64,000 nt of DNA, taken from assembly GCA_959347315.1 (NCBI GenBank), contig OY365813.1:22380538-22444537 (forward strand), read 5' to 3'. Under the pieces are notes generated by a model. That model was not told the origin of the DNA. It searched no databases and worked only from the letters and a program-made list of their open reading frames with translations. The DNA comes from Bimastos eiseni. Its lineage: Eukaryota > Annelida > Clitellata > Crassiclitellata > Lumbricidae. The position numbers and the translations under genes are program-made. Positions 21,301 through 28,412 of this stretch are shown here, one piece after another; position 1 is the stretch's first letter; each line of letters begins with the position of its first letter.

Positions 21301-24057
21301 TGGTTGGTTTGGTAGCTATTGCGATCTCGTGGACCTTTGCGTCAGTCGGCCGTGCGGCAGCGGCGGCTCTTGCCAGCGCCTCAACGGGACCTATAATTGC
21401 TCCTGTCTGGCGCAATTCACCGGAGCTAACTGTGAGTCGGCGATAGACCCTTGCGCGTCTAACGTCTGCCAGAACGGCGGTACGTGCTACGAAACCAACT
21501 CCACCCTTCCCGGGGTAGGCACCCTTGCGTGCGTCTGCCCCGTAGGGTACACTGGGCGAGCGTGCGAGACGGACATCGACGAGTGTGCCTCCCAGCCTTG
21601 CTTATACGGCGGGACCTGCGTGCAGGGTGCTTCTCCATCGTCCCAGCCGGGCTTCCGTTGCCTCTGCTCGGCCGGGTTCGAGGGAGTCACATGCGGCGTC
21701 CAGACGAACTCATGTATGAGTCATCCGTGTGCGAACGGCGGAAGCTGCGTGAATACTGGCAACGGCTACACGTGTTACTGCGCCGGTGGGTGGCGCGGCG
21801 ACTTCTGCGATCAGAACCAACAGCTGGGGGCCTGCCAGTCGCTACCGTGCCTCAACGGGGCCACCTGCGAGTGGGCGAACGGTGCCGCATATCGGTGCCT
21901 CTGCCTGCAGGGCTTCACAGGGTCCCGCTGCGAGACGAATACGGACGTCTGTAATAAGAATCAGTGTCAGAACGGGGCGACCTGCGTCCCGTCTGTGGGG
22001 AACTATACCTGCGCTTGTCGTCCTGGGTATAGCGGTGAGATCTGTCAGTTAGTGATCAATTCGTGTGGGTATAACCCCCCGCCTTGCGAAAACAATGGCG
22101 TCTGCTCGTACATGGGTAGGTGCAGTTGCCAGGATGTTATGAAGCTGTGCGATTTTTTCAACGATTTGTGTCAGTTGAACGAGTGTGCCAAGCGTCCCGG
22201 TTGTGTGACGCGCCCCTATTCGTTCAGCTGCAACTGTACCGGAACTGGATTTACCGGAGACCAGTGTCTTATTGACGTAGACGAGTGTAACGCGACGATC
22301 CCCGTCTGTCAGGACTTCCAGATGTGCCAGAACGTTCCCGGAAGTTACCAATGCGTCTGCAGGCAAGGCTATACCGGAAGTAGATGTGACGTCGATCTCA
22401 ACGAATGCGATTTGGATGTCAAAGCTTGTCTCAACTCTGGTATGTATGGCTTGTGCGGTATTTAAGGCTAATCTGTGTGTAATGTTTGGTGTTGAGTGGT
22501 TTTGTTGTGTGAGTCGATGAGCAAGCCCTTTGCTCCCAGTTGCTCAATGCTATTGAGTGATGTGTGGTTGTTAGATAATTTTGCTCATTAAATGTGTCAT
22601 GATAATAATTAGATTTTTTAAACTTTGGTTTTTGGATGATGCCTGATTGAATTTCATTATATCTAGTATATAATTATATAATTAATTTTTTTACTAATTT
22701 TTTAATTTCCTAGCACATCGTTTATTTTTTACTTATTTGATTATTTCATTGCATGTCATTTATTTTTTTCATGTCATTTAATTTATTTTGTTTATTTTAT
22801 TTTATTTAGTTATTTTATCTCTTGTGTTTCTTTTATTTATTTCACCTATTTCACTTATTTGATTTATTTATTTTACGTATTTGTTTTATCATGGTTATTT
22901 GATTTGGTATGTCTATTTAATTTATTTTATTTTTTCATAGCATATCATTTTTTAATGATATGCTATATTTTTTTATCTGTCTGTAACTGCGTTTAATTGC
23001 AGGTCTATGTATCAACACAAATGGAACTTACAGATGTAACTGTTCGGAGCCGTGGATTGGACCACGCTGTGAGCTGAACAGCACTTGTGCAGACAACACT
23101 TCGTCTTGCTATTGCCCTAGTGAGTTCGGCGCTTCTCTTACAATTTCATACTTACCTAAATAGAAATACTTGTGTTTTGTAGGATTGCTTATGTAAGCTT
23201 CAGAGCAAAATATTTTATTTATTTACAGCCTTGAATATTTAATTTAAGTGGTCCATAGACCGTGATAGACGTTTTCTAAGTTCAGATGTATGTGGGGCTA
23301 ATATGTTAGGGATATGTTGCCGCAACGTATCGGCCAATCAGTGATCGTCTTTTCTGATACGTTGCGGGCGATGTCTGTGGTTGGCTTTGTAAGCAATAAA
23401 ATGACATCCGGGTATTCAGCATGATAAGCGCCTGTGAATAAGCTGGTTCCCGCGACTTGGCTCTTGTGGACGCTTTAGAAATGTTGAGATTACGATAACG
23501 TTGAACGTAAGCTATAATCGCCGAATAGTTCATCTAAGTTAATTAGTAAATTTATGCCTCTTAAGTCAAAAATTTACCTTTGAACACGTTTATTTATATT
23601 TCAACTTCAATATATCACGTCATCTTTTGTCAACAAGAGCAAACGCGACCGCCGATTTATCCTACAAAGTCCCGGATGTAGTCACACATGTATAGTCAAG
23701 GTCAATGACCGAGTTTTCGTTGGCTTCATATCCTTTCAATATTAATCTCAGGTCTAGCTTCATTCTAATTAACGTTTTCAATTATTATCTTCTGACTCAG
23801 ATCCTCCATGCCAGGCTGCGCTGGCCTCCTTGTCGATAGAAAGTAGAACAGCAATCATCGTTGCCATAATCGTCCTCTGCCTACTTATCGTTCTGGCGGC
23901 CATCTTCATCTGGTACGTGAGACGCAGCAGACGGTACCGAGGCAACTACAAGCCATCCAAGTTCGAGGAGAAGACAGGGGCTGTGCCTATGTCAACCTTC
24001 CCTCCAGAACCAACGACCAGCATCTCGCCCTCCGGCGGAGGCGACCTGCTCATATGA
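1306..24057 (+). CDS. crb: Crumbs-like apical polarity protein, 3' part of gene (25 exons in window)
   Basis: Single-pass membrane protein expected to set apical membrane identity and junctions in epithelia (family knowledge). Seen directly: 25 exons with matching splice phases give about 2,271 residues ending in TGA at 24055-24057. Order: 26 EGF-like repeats, laminin G 1, one EGF, laminin G 2, one EGF, laminin G 3, about 13 EGF repeats, a hydrophobic helix ([20 protein letters not shown]) and a 38-residue tail. The tail has [14 protein letters not shown], matching the FERM-binding motif, and ends GGGDLLI where the family normally has ERLI. EGF modules are the DxxEC...GYTG.C type, many with calcium-binding consensus. 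The first exon starts in phase 1, so signal peptide and 5' exons lie upstream of the window. The EGF count exceeds that of human CRB1 or fly Crumbs. Notch and other EGF proteins are excluded by the laminin G domains and tail. Confidence 0.94.
1494..2079. repeat. Intron filled with degenerate ATTC repeats
   Basis: The intron between crb exons 1 and 2 is mostly (ATTC)n and (AATT)n variants. No gene seen. Confidence 0.8.
2080..2225 (+). CDS. crb: crb exon 2: EGF 2 end and EGF 3
   Basis: Acceptor TTTCTACAG; phase 0. Encodes [17 protein letters not shown], then [16 protein letters not shown]. Ends in phase 2 at GG before gtaaag; the next exon supplies YTGAVCE. Confidence 0.9.
2526..2990 (+). mobile_element. 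5'-truncated LINE: ORF2 end plus 3' UTR (family A)
   Basis: The frame from 2526 ends with [12 protein letters not shown] and [12 protein letters not shown], the usual C-terminal end of CR1/L2-like non-LTR retrotransposons. The following 160 bases match many shorter copies in the window, showing that those are LINE 3' tails. Confidence 0.7.
3057..3292 (+). CDS. crb: crb exon 3: EGF 3 end, EGF 4, EGF 5
   Basis: Acceptor CCTCAG; phase 2 join gives CIQGYTGAVCE. Carries [10 protein letters not shown] and [10 protein letters not shown] repeats. The donor that keeps the conserved GFSGxxC is GCAAGT at 3293, a GC-AG intron. Using the nearby GT would replace the conserved Gly. Confidence 0.88.
3296..3500. 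repeat. TG/TATG microsatellite
   Basis: Low-complexity (TGTATG)n right after the GC donor of crb exon 3. Confidence 0.85.
3708..4049 (+). CDS. crb: crb exon 4: EGF 5 end, EGF 6-8
   Basis: Acceptor CTTGTAG; phase 1. Encodes [20 protein letters not shown] and [10 protein letters not shown] repeats, ending AAGYTG before gtaggt. Confidence 0.92.
4500..4740 (+). repeat. Tandem repeat, about 35-40 bp units
   Basis: Units of the type taatgtaaatcaatgtatg and aacgtaaaagcaatg in the intron before crb exon 5. Confidence 0.6.
4766..4905 (+). CDS. crb: crb exon 5: EGF 8 end, EGF 9
   Basis: Acceptor TTTCATAG; phase 1 join gives [13 protein letters not shown]. Ends CDQ in phase 0 before gtgatg. Confidence 0.88.
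5065..5370 (+). repeat. Tandem repeat of ATAACCATGAACT units
   Basis: Irregular repeats of aaccataaactat and accatgaact in the intron before crb exon 6. Confidence 0.75.
5491..5698 (+). CDS. crb: crb exon 6: EGF 10 and most of EGF 11
   Basis: Acceptor ACTTGTAG; phase 0. Encodes [16 protein letters not shown] and [12 protein letters not shown], ending CQCQAG before gtcagt. Confidence 0.9.
5720..6010 (-). mobile_element. Tandem LINE family A tails, reverse orientation
   Basis: Three or four reversed copies of the tail (acttctaaagtggctctc... and caagtcagaggggttgtcc) lie head to tail in a crb intron. Confidence 0.55.
6183..6389 (+). CDS. crb: crb exon 7: EGF 11 end, EGF 12, part of EGF 13
   Basis: Acceptor GTTTGTAG; phase 1. 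Encodes [13 protein letters not shown] and the degenerate [11 protein letters not shown] repeat. Ends EIPTG before gtaggt. Confidence 0.9.
6600..6935 (+). repeat. Tandem repeat, TTAGACTGGCTTCTTAA units
   Basis: About 17-20 bp units with drift in the intron before crb exon 8; a short GATT run lies at 6515-6545. Confidence 0.7.
6973..7113 (+). CDS. crb: crb exon 8: EGF 13 end, EGF 14
   Basis: Acceptor TTTTGTAG; phase 1. Encodes [15 protein letters not shown] and [10 protein letters not shown], ending CSCISG before gtattc. Confidence 0.88.
7444..7657 (+). CDS. crb: crb exon 9: EGF 14 end, EGF 15, part of EGF 16
   Basis: Acceptor AATTGTAG; phase 1. Encodes [13 protein letters not shown] and [10 protein letters not shown]. 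Ends in phase 2 inside NIY(S) before gtaaaa. Confidence 0.9.
8029..8165 (+). mobile_element. MITE family 1, left half
   Basis: Starts with the terminal sequence CTGGGACTAATATGG and continues with the shared internal sequence (actgggtcattgacctag). Truncated on the right. Confidence 0.65.
8508..8770 (+). CDS. crb: crb exon 10: EGF 16 end, EGF 17, EGF 18
   Basis: Acceptor TTTGTCCAG; phase 2 join restores [12 protein letters not shown]. Carries [10 protein letters not shown] and [10 protein letters not shown] repeats, ending GFTG before gttagt. Confidence 0.9.
8930..9062 (+). mobile_element. MITE family 1, internal fragment
   Basis: Matches 8029-8165 (ggaagggatatgaagc; gactacatccgggacttc). The terminus is eroded. 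Confidence 0.6.
9440..9722 (-). mobile_element. tRNA-derived SINE
   Basis: Read on the minus strand it begins with a tRNA-like head: A-box-like TGGCTTAGGGGTGAGC and B box GGTTCGAATCC. An unrelated body follows. It sits immediately before crb exon 11. Confidence 0.65.
9743..9946 (+). CDS. crb: crb exon 11: EGF 18 end, EGF 19, part of EGF 20
   Basis: Acceptor TTATTTCAG; phase 1. Encodes [10 protein letters not shown] and [10 protein letters not shown], ending DLTQG before a strong gtgagt donor. Confidence 0.9.
9966..10056 (+). mobile_element. Dispersed short repeat D
   Basis: Shares acagtgccagtcccaag and ggaggagggcgacgc with 19746-19836, 24405-24485, 25043-25130 and 55338-55432. Class uncertain (SINE or MITE). 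Confidence 0.55.
10078..10200 (+). repeat. Triplicated 50-bp unit
   Basis: Three copies of a unit containing aggtaacctattattta and gagataggttgcat. Confidence 0.6.
10905..11162 (+). CDS. crb: crb exon 12: EGF 20 end, EGF 21, EGF 22
   Basis: Acceptor GCTTTCAG; phase 1. Encodes [23 protein letters not shown] and [10 protein letters not shown]. Ends CLCPQG before gtacct. Confidence 0.9.
11205..11660. repeat. AATCAGTC-type simple repeat
   Basis: The intron after crb exon 12 is dominated by (AATCAGTC)n variants, with a short block of ATTC repeats. Confidence 0.8.
11879..12001 (+). CDS. crb: crb exon 13: EGF 22 end, EGF 23
   Basis: Acceptor TTTGTTAG; phase 1. Encodes YSGSNCET and the [10 protein letters not shown] repeat, ending YPGFTG before gtaatc. 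It is too short to appear as a long ORF. Confidence 0.88.
12140..12515. repeat. ATT and CA/CAT microsatellites
   Basis: (ATT)n at about 12140-12370 and (ACAC)/(ATAC) at about 12475-12515 in the intron before crb exon 14. Confidence 0.8.
12621..12848 (+). CDS. crb: crb exon 14: EGF 23 end, EGF 24, EGF 25
   Basis: Acceptor TTTCTAG; phase 1. Encodes [10 protein letters not shown] and [10 protein letters not shown], ending APGFTG before gtatgt. Confidence 0.9.
13030..13205. repeat. SINE scrap and GAT/GAC microsatellite
   Basis: A B-box-like GGTTCGATCCTCC near 13068 is followed by (GATGAC)n. Confidence 0.5.
13406..13722 (+). CDS. crb: crb exon 15: EGF 25 end, EGF 26, start of laminin G 1
   Basis: Acceptor TTCTCAG; phase 1. 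EGF 26 is [10 protein letters not shown]. Laminin G 1 starts at [14 protein letters not shown] and is interrupted by [10 protein letters not shown], a basic stretch resembling a furin site. Ends phase 0 at LIFALG before gtaagt. Confidence 0.92.
14085..14426 (+). CDS. crb: crb exon 16: main body of laminin G 1
   Basis: Acceptor GTCTTAG; phase 0. Encodes [13 protein letters not shown] through MYIGGVPAW and [10 protein letters not shown], the typical laminin G end, before gtaagc. Confidence 0.92.
14440..15079. other. Intron between crb exons 16 and 17
   Basis: Short (TAATAA) tracts at 14445-14600, a purine-rich GGAGGG stretch at 14630-14710, then AT-rich sequence with loosely repeated gtatagcattctc units. 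No gene seen. Confidence 0.6.
15080..15415 (+). CDS. crb: crb exon 17: laminin G 1 end, EGF 27, start of laminin G 2
   Basis: Acceptor ATTTCAG; phase 0. Encodes [11 protein letters not shown], a proline-rich linker, an EGF (CLNGGTC) and the start of laminin G 2 ([13 protein letters not shown]). Ends phase 0 before gtgagt. Confidence 0.92.
15445..16699 (-). mobile_element. MITE family 1 copy, interrupted by a second element
   Basis: Left end TTGAGACCAATATGG and right end CCATGTTAGTTCCAG are inverted versions of the family tip. Flanks CTCGAAC and CTCCAAC match at 6 of 7 bases, a decayed 7-bp duplication. Element 15632-16532 is nested inside. Confidence 0.7.
15632..16532. mobile_element. Nested 901-bp DNA element with inverted ends
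   Basis: Ends are inverted: GGATGGTGTTAT ... ATAACACCATCC, with further matching inside (ACTGGACCAACCC against GGGTTGATCCAGT). It is flanked by ATTT on both sides, consistent with a 4-bp duplication inside family 1. It has no coding capacity. Confidence 0.7.
16800..16950 (+). repeat. 34-bp tandem repeat, four units
   Basis: Unit contains gctgtcacatatcattttt and gtcacaaaatat, in the intron before crb exon 18. Confidence 0.75.
17085..17244 (+). CDS. crb: crb exon 18: laminin G 2
   Basis: Acceptor CTTGCAG; phase 0. Encodes [17 protein letters not shown] and [16 protein letters not shown], beta strands of a laminin G fold. Ends phase 1 before gtaaag. Confidence 0.9.
17270..17530 (+). repeat. 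Tandem repeat of CTACTATTCTGTTCTATA units
   Basis: About ten 20-bp units in the intron after crb exon 18. A short repeat of cggcgctttaggcgttta follows at 17625-17710. Confidence 0.75.
17752..17902 (+). CDS. crb: crb exon 19: laminin G 2
   Basis: Acceptor GCTCACAG; phase 1. Encodes [14 protein letters not shown] and [17 protein letters not shown]. The frame is not the one with the longest ORF here. Ends phase 2 before gtatat. Confidence 0.85.
18279..18505 (+). CDS. crb: crb exon 20: laminin G 2 end, EGF 28
   Basis: Acceptor CGTTTAG; phase 2 join gives [12 protein letters not shown], the laminin G end signature. EGF 28 is [12 protein letters not shown]. Ends phase 1 before gtatta. Confidence 0.9.
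18510..18730 (+). repeat. Tandem repeat of TTATTAGGCATTTA units
   Basis: Roughly 11-23 bp units in the intron after crb exon 20. Confidence 0.7.
18795..19070 (-). mobile_element. MITE family 1, reversed, left side eroded
   Basis: Ends CCCATGTTAGTCCCAG. Internal sequence matches the other copies (tcccggatgtagccacacac). Lies 33 bases before crb exon 21. Confidence 0.65.
19104..19331 (+). CDS. crb: crb exon 21: laminin G 3
   Basis: Acceptor TTGGTTGCAG; phase 1. Encodes [20 protein letters not shown] and [19 protein letters not shown] ends at 19070, 33 bases before this exon. Ends phase 1 before gtaggg. Confidence 0.9.
19335..19620. repeat. GTGACAT repeats and ATTC microsatellite
   Basis: A block of tggcatgtgtgacatctag units to about 19455, then (ATTC/ATAC)n at 19530-19605. 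Confidence 0.7.
19746..19836 (+). mobile_element. Dispersed short repeat D
   Basis: Near-identical to 9966-10056 in the crb intron before exon 22. Confidence 0.55.
20023..20211 (+). CDS. crb: crb exon 22: laminin G 3
   Basis: Acceptor TTTCTTTCAG; phase 1. Encodes [19 protein letters not shown] and a strand-rich stretch ending ARTSAG before gttagt. Confidence 0.9.
20212..20843. other. Intron between crb exons 22 and 23
   Basis: Contains two copies of a gcgctatataa tail, a sequence shared with several LINE-like ends in the window. No other structure seen. Confidence 0.4.
20844..22439 (+). CDS. crb: crb exon 23: laminin G 3 end and about 12 EGF repeats in one exon
   Basis: A 1,596-base exon, GC-richer than its neighbours. 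Acceptor TCGACCAG; phase 1. It begins with [16 protein letters not shown] (laminin G 3 end) and runs through EGF repeats 29-40 and the first part of EGF 41 without an intron. One repeat ([15 protein letters not shown], with CSYMGRCSC) and the ECAKRPGC repeat are irregular. Ends phase 1 before gtatgt. Confidence 0.94.
22440..23002. other. AT-rich intron
   Basis: Pyrimidine/AT-rich with many TTTATTT runs. No gene or clear repeat. Confidence 0.5.
23003..23119 (+). CDS. crb: crb exon 24: last EGF
   Basis: Acceptor AATTGCAG; phase 1. Encodes [13 protein letters not shown] and [12 protein letters not shown]. The donor that joins the next exon is A before gtgagt, phase 1. Confidence 0.88.
23308..23751 (-). 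mobile_element. MITE family 1, reversed, with a LINE tail inserted
   Basis: Matches the family across its length and ends CAATATTAATCTCAG. A 70-bp family A LINE tail (23428-23498) interrupts it, with GATAA on both sides. It stops 49 bases before crb exon 25. Confidence 0.65.
23801..24057 (+). CDS. crb: crb exon 25: transmembrane helix, FERM-binding motif and PDZ ligand
   Basis: Acceptor CTGACTCAG; phase 1. A short juxtamembrane stretch is followed by a hydrophobic helix, then [20 protein letters not shown]. The usual Thr of RGTYxPS is Asn. The protein ends [10 protein letters not shown] and then TGA. Confidence 0.95.
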
Positions 24058-24089
24058 AAAGCCGTGGAAGATTACAAAGGGGAACGAAT

Positions 24090-24255
24090 TGCTCGTGAAT
24101 AAGCTGGTGCCCTGCGCTTGGCTTGAATAGTTTGAAGAGTACGATAATGATTACGAAGATGTGAAGTGGATGCGAAGCACTAGTGAATGAGCTAGCGCAC
24201 TGTGCTTGGTTTTTGAGTGGTGCTTTAGAAGCTTGAAAATCACGATTACGAAAAT
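24090..24255 (+). mobile_element. Two LINE family A tails in tandem
   Basis: Two copies of the gctcgtgaataagctggtgc...gcgctttagaag tail in the crb 3' UTR. Confidence 0.55.
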
Positions 24256-24404
24256 GTGAAGTGTATGCAAAGACGGTGTATGATGTAAGACGGTTGCGTT
24301 TTGAGCAAGAGCAAAGATATTGGATTGTGGCGGAGAGATGCTGTTGAATGGTGGCCTTTTGCCAGCGCGGTCAGCTTCGTAGTGTAGTGGTTTCAGTTTG
24401 AGGA

Positions 24405-25130
24405 CACTGTGAAACAGTGATAGCAAAGATAATTAGCACCGCCCTCCTACTTTATCCAGGCTTGGGACTGGTACTGCTAAGGTTCAAGCAGTGGAGGAGT
24501 TTGCTTCAGGTTTTGGCTCCTGCTAACGGACTGCATGGTCCGTGCTTTCCTTGGGAAAGGGCGTCAAGTGCGTCCTTGGCTGTTGAAGGCCGTGCGAGTC
24601 CAGGATCCAAGGACGTCTGAAGGCGTAGGAGTGTAACTGCGGTAGTCGGTGAATTATTCATATAGCGCATCTTCAGGGAAATTCGTCATCGGTGCTCCAA
24701 CATGCATGCCAATACAAAACGAACGTCAACGAAATAAAGACGGAGAAAGAGCTTCGTGTCAGTCATCTATAGTGTTGTGTGACAGTCTGTTCCAGAAAGC
24801 CTGAGAAAGGGCGATCATTGAATTCTACGACTGCAGTTACTGCGACAAAGGTCGCTTAAAATCGAGTTCGAACACACGTTTCGTGTGCATGTTATATTAG
24901 TCGGGTGCTCAATTCTGAGCTTCCAAGAATGTCCTTCTATGTGATTGCTCTTTGAGCTACATAATGATTTGTGAGCTATTATATAGGCTACGTTCTCATG
25001 CAATTAGACCTACGTTCACAGCTGTGTGGCCTTAAAGCTAGTAGTTTCAGTTTTAAGACACTGTGTGATGACGATCATTAGCGTCGCCCTCCTCCTTTAT
25101 CCGGGCTTGGGACTGGCACTGCCAAGAGTG
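24405..25130 (-). mobile_element. Two reversed copies of dispersed repeat D
   Basis: Copies at about 24405-24485 and 25043-25130 (gcgtcgccctcctccttta and tccgggcttgggactggca). Unassigned DNA lies between them. Confidence 0.5.
24733..24738 (+). promoter_or_regulatory. Possible polyadenylation signal for crb
   Basis: AATAAA lies about 680 bases after the crb stop. The interval holds two LINE-tail fragments and a dispersed repeat, so the true end could be earlier. Confidence 0.3.
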
Positions 25131-26620
25131 CGAGCAGTCGCGGAGTTGTGTTAACCTTACCAGTGGCTCCAGAAGTGTCTATATTGAATTGATGTTCGTG
25201 ACTCGTGAGTGAGCCAACCTTGGCCGTGTACAGATCTTGAGCTAAGCCTAGAGACTGAAATTGGAAACGTTCATTAGGCCTATTCCAGAGCCGCATATTT
25301 AGGGAATATTATTTTCGTCATTTGCAAAGTGTGTGACGTAATATCGGAGTATATTGCATGTATATATATAAATAAAGCATTTTTTATAATAAGCTTATTA
25401 ATGTTAGGCGATGTCCAAAAAAGGCTTTTGCAGGCTCCTACCCAAAGACCAATTAAGATAGACCTACACGGCTCCTATCTTAACATCAGATTCATAGAGC
25501 CAAAGCTTAGGCCTAGGCTCTACGTGAACAACGACTTGGTGGCTCCCGAGTCTTTGACTCTGATAAGTTGTGATAACCCAGTATACTTTTCTGTTTCAAC
25601 ACTTAGAATAATAATAGGGAAATACTACACCTACATAAGCCTCCTCCGTGTACTATCAAAGGATGGGTTCACAAGTTGTATGCGCCTTGCGGAGTTGACA
25701 ATGACAAGACTTGTAGGCAAAATTATAAGGAAGTTATAGCGTATGAGCAAAGTAGGCCTAATGAATTCATTGTGAACAGTTTTTGGATTTGACTATATGA
25801 AAGAACGAGTACAGTTAATGTCATCAAATAAACAATGTGCATTAACACTAGTGTTTAGATTTCTTTTACGTGGACAAGTTTAAAGTACTGTTATCCTTGC
25901 CCGGTGATCTATAGTTTAGGATAATGGCTGGTAATTTCGGCAACCTTTCAAGATTTCTAATTCGCACGGTTGTGTACTATTTCTAAAATAAACAATATGT
26001 GCCGCTTTTGTTAACTGTTAACTTAATTGGTTCGTTAATGTTTCGAAAATTCTGTGGGCTATGGAGAGGGAGAAGTCAACGTAATTAAATTAGCTAGAGC
26101 TGTAGGCCTACCGACAAAAACTCATGCCCATGGGCCATGGCATTTTCACTTTATGGCCAATTCTAGAGTCCTCGACCAAACCGACACCCGCCTTGACAGC
26201 TACCATAGGGCTTATGCCTCCTCTGGAAGCTGGACCCTGACCGAGCTTCCTCGGAACACTCTTTGGACAGCCCTTCTGATTCGACGAAGCGCTAGTGAAT
26301 AAACTCTTGCCCTGCGCTTGGCATTCGAGTGGCGCTTCAGAATTTTGGAGATTACGAAAACACTTACGAAGACGTGTAGGTGGATTCGAAGCGCTCGTGA
26401 ATAAGCTTGTGCCCTGCGCATTAAAAGTTTGGAGATGACTATCGTCGAATCACATATACGTCTACTCGTAATTTGGCGATTATTATAACAATCGGTAGGC
26501 CTATCGCAAACAACAATAACCTGAATCGATGTTGGCAATTAATATATAGGGCCTATAATACCGTACGCAGGCCTATAGCTTCAGCCCGAAGTATTAGCCT
26601 ACACTGTTAGAAAAAGGGTA
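25131..26620. other. Intergenic DNA with a LINE tail
   Basis: Holds an open frame of 136 residues (25329-25739) with no recognisable family, and LINE family A tails at about 26160-26420. TAGGCCTA motifs begin here. Confidence 0.4.
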
Positions 26621-26639
26621 GAAGATTCCACTAAAATTG

Positions 26640-27190
26640 GTGGTCCACAAACTACACCCTAGGGTGGAGATATTTCCACCCTAATACAAGGGTGGTCCAG
26701 TTCCACCTTTGACTTGAGGTGGAAAGTTCCATCATAGCTTGGAACTTTCCTCCCTTTCTGAAAGGTGGAATCTGCCACTAACTCAGGGTACTTTACACCC
26801 TGTCTAAAAGGTGGAAAATGCCACTATATCAGGGTACTTTCCACCCTATCTGATAGGTGGAATATGCCCCTAACTCAGGGTACTTTCCACCCCATCTGAA
26901 AGGTGGAAAATGCCACTATCTCAGGGTACTTTCCACCCTATCTGAAAGGTGGAATATGCCACTAGCTCAGGGTACTTTCCACCCTATCTGAAAGGTGGAA
27001 AATGCTACTAACGCCGGGAACTCGCCATCTTATTTAAAATGTGGAATCAGCCACCAACGCAGAGTACTCTCCATCTAATCTAAATGGTGGAATCTGCCAT
27101 CTACTCGTGGGAAAGCTCCACTTTTCTCGATGGTGGCTTGTGTTAATCATTCGTTAGAAATTTACTCTTTGCGTCAATGATGATTTTCCA
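26640..27190. repeat. 46-bp tandem repeat of hairpin units
   Basis: Starts of the ggtgga block at 26764, 26810, 26856, 26902, 26948 and 26994 show an exact 46-bp period. Each core unit carries TTTCCACC, about 10 bases, then GGTGGAAA, an 8-bp inverted repeat. Outer units are decayed. Confidence 0.85.
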
Positions 27191-27689
27191 CCATCGAAAA
27201 ATTCCACTTCAGTTCAATGGTTGTAAATGTCAAGAGCAGCTCATTGTTCCTCGTTTCTGTAGTGACAACACCAAATATTTCACCGTTATGCATTCGCTGC
27301 TTGCCAAAAAATGCATGGGAGATTATATCCACACAACTTAACGGCAGATAACTATCTTAAAAGATCACCACAGGCTTCCTATTAAAGCACTCAACCGATC
27401 AAATTCATTTATTAAAAATCAACTCGACAATATCACAGCTTATAACAACAGTCACACCATATTAATGTCACTGAATTTGATATGAAAAGCTAAATATAAG
27501 AATTAGACTACATACATGAGGTGAAAGCAAAAGATATTCTAATCATGAAAATATTGAAAATTTTACATTCAGATTAAAAAATTCAGATTAATAATTAGTA
27601 TACCAAATTTGTGCATATTATATTGAGACCATTATTCCACTTTAAGTACATGAAGCTGATCAATATGATTTTTAAAGAATATGACGTCT

Positions 27690-28195
27690 GGTTAAGCCTA
27701 ACATTTTTGATGTCATTTTGTCATGAATATTATGTCGCCCCGTGACTTAGTAATCACTGTCAGTGGAGTAGGGGGCGCCAAAATCATGCTTGACGACCCG
27801 TTTATAATGAGGATATTTTGGGGGCGCCAAAATTAAATCTTGGTAACTTAGTTCGGATATATTAGCATCAAAATAAACAGAAATATTAATAGTTTTTGTC
27901 TTCATTTTGGCGCCCCCTTAAATTGGCGACTAACATTATTGATGTCATTTTTGATATGAGTATTATGTCGCCCTTATGGGCCCTTAGTGATCATGAATCA
28001 GTGGGGCCAGAGGGGCGCCAAAATCATGTCTGACAACATGTTTGTAGCGAGGATATTTTGTGGGCACCAAAATTAAACCTTGCTAACTTGGTTCGGACAA
28101 AATTGTATCCATCAAAATAAAAATGTAATAATTTTAATCCTCAAAGTGGCGCCCCCTCAAAGTGGCGCCCCCTCAAAGTGGCGCCCGGGGACACA
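27690..28195 (+). repeat. Two direct copies of a 235-bp unit plus a 16-bp triplication
   Basis: Units share gatgtcattttt, tattatgtcgccc, ggggcgccaaaatcatg and aaaattaaa. At 28143-28190 aaagtggcgccccctc is repeated three times. Confidence 0.65.
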
Positions 28196-28354
28196 TGCCC
28201 CTGAGCCCCTCCTAGCTACGCCTCTGCATTTTATATCTTCTCTGCCTGTCTCTTTCCTAAATTTCTCTTCCTTTTGTCTTAAGTCTGAAAAGAAAATGGC
28301 GTACAGTATAAAAATTATGCTGCTACAAATAACTCTAATCGTAATTGTTAACTT

Positions 28355-28412
28355 CTCAAGACTTTTAAAGCGCCACACGAAAGCCAAATTCAGGACACCA
28401 GTTTATTGAATG
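28355..28412 (-). mobile_element. LINE family A tail, reversed
   Basis: Short match (acttttaaagcgccacacgaa; accagtttatt) to the family tail. Confidence 0.45.

Noticed and set aside
21092..22366. Long antisense frames opposite crb exon 23
   Set aside because: Shadows of a GC-rich coding exon.
25329..25739. 136-residue plus-strand frame
   Set aside because: No recognised family, AT-rich, many TAGGCCTA motifs inside. Probably chance.
26764..27040. CRISPR-like regular 46-bp repeat
   Set aside because: Whole units repeat with no unique spacers, in an animal genome. It is a tandem repeat.
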